From: Agromyces laixinhei
GTDB taxonomy: Bacteria > Actinomycetota > Actinomycetes > Actinomycetales > Microbacteriaceae
Direction: 5' to 3'
Length of the DNA stretch: 64,000 nt
Assembly (NCBI RefSeq): GCF_006337065.1
Contig: NZ_CP040872.1
Span: 992,001 to 1,056,000 of the forward strand
Shown here one piece after another: positions 60,729 to 64,000 of this stretch; the stretch's first letter is position 1, and each line of letters opens with the position of its first letter. The notes under the pieces were generated by a model, which was not told the origin of the DNA, did not search any database, and was given only the letters and a program-made list of their open reading frames with translations. Made by a program: the position numbers and the translations under genes.

Positions 60729-62429
60729 ATGGCCGAAGGGCAACGCCGAAGCACGTTGCGCGACGCTGCCGCCGCGTTCACGAGCAACTGGCGCAACCGC
60801 AACCTGCGCCGGGCCCAACTCAGCTTCCTCGGCGCGTGGACCGCCGAGTGGGCGTTCACCGTCGCCCTCGGCATCGTCGCCTATCGCGACGGCGGCGCGG
60901 TGGCGCTCGGCCTGGTGGGCCTGCTTCGCATGCTGCCCTCGGCGATCCTCGCCCCGCTGCTGTCGCCCATCGCCGATCGGGGCCGACGCGAGCGGGTGCT
61001 CGTGCTCGTCTCCATCGTGCGCGGCCTCGCGACGGCGGGCGCCGCCGTGGTCGCCGCCGTGTCGGGCCCGGTCGCCGTCATCTACGTGCTCGCCGTGCTC
61101 TCGACGATCGCCGCGACCCTCTACCGCCCGGCGCACTCCGCGCTGCTGCCCTCGCTCTGCCGCACGGGTCATGAGCTCGCGAGCGCCAACGTCGTGCGAG
61201 GGCTCCTCGACTCGGCCGCCACGCTCGTCGGCCCGCTGCTCGCGGCGGTGCTGCTGCAGTTCACCGGCGTCGACGTCGTCTTCGCGGTCGCGGCGGCCGC
61301 GTCGTTCTGGGCGGCGGGCCTGCTCGTTCGGCTGAGATACGACGCGCCGCCGCGCCCTCCCGCGCCGCAGCGCCCCAACCTGGCCAGGGAGGCGCTCGAC
61401 GGCGTGAAGGCGGTCGTGTCGAACCGCGACCTGTCGCTCATCCTCGGTCTCGCCGCGGCGCAGGCCCTCACCCGCGGCGCGCTCACGGTGCTCTCCGTCG
61501 TGGTCGCGATCGAACTGCTCGGCACGGGGGAGCCGGGAGTCGGCGCCCTGATGACCGCGGTCGGGGTCGGTGCGGTGCTCGGATCGCTCGCGGCCTCGCT
61601 GCTCGTGGGCACCGGGCGGCTCGGCGTGTGGTTCGCCGTCGGAGTCGCGCTCTGGGGGCTGCCGTTCACGCTCGTCGGCCTGGCGCCCTACGAGGTGCCG
61701 GCCCTCGGCCTGCTGGCCTTCGTCGGCGTCGGCAACGCCCTCATCGACGTCGCCGGGTTCACCCTCATCGCCCGGTTGGCCCCCGACGAGGTGCTCGCTC
61801 GCGTCTTCGGGGTGCTCGAGAGCCTCGTCGCCGTCTTCATCGGCATCGGCGCGGTCGTCACGTCGGCCCTGATCGAATGGTTCGGAGCGACGACCGCGCT
61901 CGTGGCGATCGGCCTCGTGTGCCCGGTGCTCGCGCTCGTGTCGCTCCGGCGCCTGCGCGGCATGGACCGTTCGGTCGACGTCATCGACGACGACATCGAG
62001 CTGCTGCGGCGGGTGTCGATGCTCCGCACGCTGCCGCTGCCCTCCATCGAACAGCTGGCCCGCGGCCTCGAGCCGGTCGCCGTTCCCGCGGGCACCGCCG
62101 TGTTCACGCAGGGCGACGTCGGCGACCGCTACTACGTGATCGAGGCGGGTGAGGCCGACGTGGTCGGCGACGGCCGGGTCGTCGCGAGGCTCGGCCCGGG
62201 GGAGGGCTTCGGCGAGATCGCGCTGCTGCGCCGCACGCGAAGAACGGCCACGGTCACGGCGAACAGTGCGCTCGCGCTGCGGGCGCTCGGCTCCGACCGG
62301 TTCCTTCCCGTCGTGCTCGGCTACACGGCGAGCGCGCAGGAGGCGGCCGTCGTCGTCGACGGGCAGCTCGACCGATACGCCCCGAAGCATCCGTTCGTCG
62401 ACCCGCCTTCAGGAGGGCAGCCCTCCTGA
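60729..62429 (+). CDS. MFS transporter fused to a cyclic-nucleotide-binding domain, 566 aa
   Basis: Residues ~25-415 are a 10-12 helix MFS permease (ADRGRRERVLVLVSIVRGLA is the signature loop), and ~435-560 are a CRP-like cNMP-binding domain: PAGTAVFTQGDVGDRYYVIE, VVGDGRVVARLGPGEGFGEI, ALLRRTRRTATVTANS. The phosphate-binding Arg and Glu in the FGEIALLRRTRRTA loop are present, so it may bind cAMP or cGMP. The fusion implies transport gated by a nucleotide or other ligand. The gene is inserted between hpt and ftsH, and the DUF2652 cyclase-like gene follows. Confidence 0.85.
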   Translation: MAEGQRRSTLRDAAAAFTSNWRNRNLRRAQLSFLGAWTAEWAFTVALGIVAYRDGGAVALGLVGLLRMLPSAILAPLLSPIADRGRRERVLVLVSIVRGLATAGAAVVAAVSGPVAVIYVLAVLSTIAATLYRPAHSALLPSLCRTGHELASANVVRGLLDSAATLVGPLLAAVLLQFTGVDVVFAVAAAASFWAAGLLVRLRYDAPPRPPAPQRPNLAREALDGVKAVVSNRDLSLILGLAAAQALTRGALTVLSVVVAIELLGTGEPGVGALMTAVGVGAVLGSLAASLLVGTGRLGVWFAVGVALWGLPFTLVGLAPYEVPALGLLAFVGVGNALIDVAGFTLIARLAPDEVLARVFGVLESLVAVFIGIGAVVTSALIEWFGATTALVAIGLVCPVLALVSLRRLRGMDRSVDVIDDDIELLRRVSMLRTLPLPSIEQLARGLEPVAVPAGTAVFTQGDVGDRYYVIEAGEADVVGDGRVVARLGPGEGFGEIALLRRTRRTATVTANSALALRALGSDRFLPVVLGYTASAQEAAVVVDGQLDRYAPKHPFVDPPSGGQPS

Positions 62430-62443
62430 GGGCAGCCCTCCTG
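62408..62443 (+). terminator. Repeated AGGAGGGC-GCCCTCCT hairpins
   Basis: AGGAGGGC and GCCCTCCT repeat around the stop codon of the MFS gene, able to form a GC-rich hairpin that overlaps the coding end. It probably attenuates read-through toward the DUF2652 gene. No T-run. Confidence 0.4.
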
Positions 62444-62487
62444 AACAGGGGTGTTGAGGTGTGCTCAGTTCAATGGGATGGTGAGGC

Positions 62488-63201
62488 ATGATCTCCGGCC
62501 GCGCCGTGCTGCTGATCGCAGACATCGGCGGCTACACCGACTACATGAGCTCCCACCGCATGAGCCTCGCGCACGCCGAGGTCAACACCGGTCGCATGCT
62601 CGAGCGCATGATCGACGCCGCCCCCGGATTCGACCTCATCGAGATCGAGGGCGACGCCGCCTTCCTCTCGTTGCAGCTGGGCGACGGCGAGACGGATGCC
62701 TCGATCCCCGTGATCCTCGACGCGGCCCTCGCCATGCATCGCGCCTTCCACCTCGAACGCGCGTACGTCACGGCCAACCTCTGCCCCTGCAAGGGATGCA
62801 AGGGCGCGTCCGACCTCAAACTGAAGTTCGTGGCGCACGTCGGAGAGGTCGCCACGCAGACCATCCGCGATCGCATCAAGCTGGTCGGCATCGACGTCAT
62901 CCTCGTGCATCGCATGCTGAAGAACCCGGTCGACGTCGCGGAGTACGTGCTGCTCTCAGAGGAGCTCTACCGTTCGGGCGTAGACGCGCTGCCTGCCCCG
63001 GTGCACGACGTGGTGTCGGAGTTCGAGGGGTTCGGGGCCGTGCGCGGGTACTACGTCGACGTCGATGAGCTCGACGGCGAGACGGTGATGCCGACGCCCT
63101 CGTGGCCGAAGCGCATCGGGCAGACGTTCGCCGCGGTGGGCCCCGGCGTGCCCTACATGCTCGGACTTCGCGACACCCGCCGCGCGGCATCCGATCGGTG
63201 A
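62488..63201 (+). CDS. DUF2652 protein, class III cyclase-like, 237 aa
   Basis: MISGRAVLLIADIGGYTDYM and the later LIEIEGDAAFLSLQL echo the metal-binding LxADIxGFT and GD motifs of class III nucleotide cyclases. A CPCKGCKGA motif (residues ~92-100) belongs to DUF2652. The C-terminus matches the family too. A cyclase role is inferred; some residues differ from true cyclases. It lies 58 bases after an MFS protein with a cNMP-binding domain, which makes a signal pair attractive. Confidence 0.72.
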   Translation: MISGRAVLLIADIGGYTDYMSSHRMSLAHAEVNTGRMLERMIDAAPGFDLIEIEGDAAFLSLQLGDGETDASIPVILDAALAMHRAFHLERAYVTANLCPCKGCKGASDLKLKFVAHVGEVATQTIRDRIKLVGIDVILVHRMLKNPVDVAEYVLLSEELYRSGVDALPAPVHDVVSEFEGFGAVRGYYVDVDELDGETVMPTPSWPKRIGQTFAAVGPGVPYMLGLRDTRRAASDR

Positions 63202-63292
63202 ACTCACCGCCGCTCGCCCGCAGCGCGCGACGCACAGCCCTCAGCGAACACTCGGCTGCCATTCGGTGACTGCAATGTAGCCTGTGAGCACC
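63202..63292. other. Short gap before ftsH
   Basis: About 90 bases, containing CTCGGCTGCCATTCGGTGAC and the ftsH start region. No clear promoter motif picked out. Confidence 0.3.
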
Positions 63293-64000
63293 ATGAACAT
63301 CAAGAAGATCCTGCGCGGGCCGATCATCTACATTCTGCTCGCGATCGTCGCCGTGTGGATCGGGTCGAGCCTCATCACCGCCTCGGGCTTCAAAGAGGTC
63401 TCGACGCAAGAGGGCCTCGAGCTGCTGAACGACGGCAAGGTCGCCTCGGTCAAGATCGTCGACGGTGAGAACCGCGTCGACCTGACCCTCGCGAAGGCCG
63501 ACGAGGAGCTCGGCACGCAGGTGCAGTTCTACTACGTCACCCCGCGCGGGGCCGACGTCATCGCGGCCGTCGACGCGGCAGACCCGGCAGACGGCTTCAA
63601 CGACGAGGTGCCGCAGCCGAACTGGTTCCTCTCGATGCTCGGCATCCTGCTGCCGCTCGTGCTCATCGGCCTGTTCTTCTGGATCATGCTCTCGGGCATG
63701 CAGGGCGGCGGCAACAAGGTCATGCAGTTCGGCAAGTCCAAGGCGAAGCTCGTCTCGAAGGAGAGCCCCACCGTCACGTTCGACGACGTCGCGGGCGCCG
63801 AGGAGGCGATCGAAGAACTGCACGAGATCAAGGAGTTCCTGAAGGAGCCGGCGAAGTTCCAGGCCGTCGGGGCGCGCATCCCCAAGGGCGTGCTGCTCTA
63901 CGGCCCTCCCGGCACCGGCAAGACGCTCCTCGCCCGTGCGGTCGCCGGTGAGGCGGGCGTGCCGTTCTACTCGATCTCGGGTTCCGACTTCGTCGAGATG
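63293..64000 (+). CDS. ftsH: ATP-dependent zinc metalloprotease FtsH, N-terminal part (cut by window end)
   Basis: The first 236 residues are visible. Residues ~8-28 ([20 protein letters not shown]) and ~105-130 ([20 protein letters not shown]) are the two membrane helices with the extracytoplasmic domain between. After them come [20 protein letters not shown] and Walker [21 protein letters not shown], then the pore-loop region start. The peptidase part lies outside the window. FtsH degrades membrane and short-lived proteins. Confidence 0.96.
   Translation, partial: MNIKKILRGPIIYILLAIVAVWIGSSLITASGFKEVSTQEGLELLNDGKVASVKIVDGENRVDLTLAKADEELGTQVQFYYVTPRGADVIAAVDAADPADGFNDEVPQPNWFLSMLGILLPLVLIGLFFWIMLSGMQGGGNKVMQFGKSKAKLVSKESPTVTFDDVAGAEEAIEELHEIKEFLKEPAKFQAVGARIPKGVLLYGPPGTGKTLLARAVAGEAGVPFYSISGSDFVEM

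Noticed and set aside
60657..62390. Long minus-strand frame opposite the MFS gene
   Set aside because: It is a shadow in high-GC DNA: the plus strand has clear MFS and cNMP motifs, the minus strand only Arg/Asp/Glu-rich low complexity.

Overview
The window is high-GC actinobacterial chromosome, most likely from the family Microbacteriaceae (Agromyces-like). The reasons are the GC content, GTG/TTG starts and leaderless-looking promoters, the tilS-hpt-(...)-ftsH order at the right end, DUF2510 and GPP34 proteins, and very frequent GGATGC/GCATCC words. The genus is inferred, not shown.

Left chromosomal arm (1-26,000): housekeeping and accessory metabolism. It holds a TetR fragment cut by the window edge, malate dehydrogenase, a proline iminopeptidase with an acidic tail, a zinc metallopeptidase, several alpha/beta hydrolases, an EamA transporter, a zinc alcohol dehydrogenase, a PHP-family protein, a DUF1990/SRPBCC pair and a large LuxR-type STAND regulator divergent from a chloroperoxidase-like hydrolase. 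It continues with a truncated RidA, a MerR regulator with DUF4260, DUF1345, small-efflux and GPP34 proteins, a histidine kinase/response regulator/membrane protein operon, and a DUF1254-HAD-DUF1254 operon.

Mobile island (about 26,165-53,744): a roughly 27.6-kb integrative element sits at tRNA-Phe. Near-identical 28-bp direct repeats bound it, one inside the tRNA-Phe gene and one at 26,165. At the tRNA end lie a tyrosine integrase, a small excisionase-like protein and a divergent HTH protein, whose shared promoter region carries two copies of a motif that recurs upstream of the relaxase. The element carries a complete MobF/TrwC relaxase (40,014-42,662), a second copy lacking its relaxase domain (36,604-38,135), and a third scrap just outside the left repeat, so it looks like serial or tandem integration. 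It is scarred by IS elements: an intact IS21 with a 4-bp target duplication, a decayed IS481-type element with nested debris, an ISL3 element inserted in the last codons of the integrase, and a lone IS21 end in the dead relaxase.

The island cargo looks like a defence or conflict store. It includes a 1188-aa PD-(D/Q)xK nuclease-STAND NTPase-helical repeat-zinc finger protein, a coiled-coil NYN/PIN-like nuclease, a HEPN protein with a zinc ribbon, an AbiEi antitoxin whose partner is cut off by an IS end, a broken HNH nuclease, a DUF2971 protein of visibly lower GC, a phosphoribosyltransferase-like protein, an RNase H-fold-like protein, an atypical Ser/Thr kinase, and two HIRAN-like proteins sharing a C-terminal helical repeat. 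The set 43,077-49,872 is the best candidate for an undescribed system.

Right chromosomal arm (53,700-64,000): tRNA-Phe, tRNA-Asp and tRNA-Glu, an alpha/beta hydrolase, a translationally coupled pair of secreted coiled-coil peptidoglycan hydrolases (M23 then NlpC/P60), a repeat-rich intergenic segment, inorganic pyrophosphatase, tilS, hpt, an MFS protein fused to a cyclic-nucleotide-binding domain followed by a cyclase-like DUF2652 protein, and the start of ftsH.

Caution: tilS, normally essential, needs two single-G corrections in short G runs to be read through. Two other genes (HNH, ISL3 transposase) break in runs of five C/G. Homopolymer errors in the assembly are therefore likely and those 'pseudogenes' should be read with that in mind.
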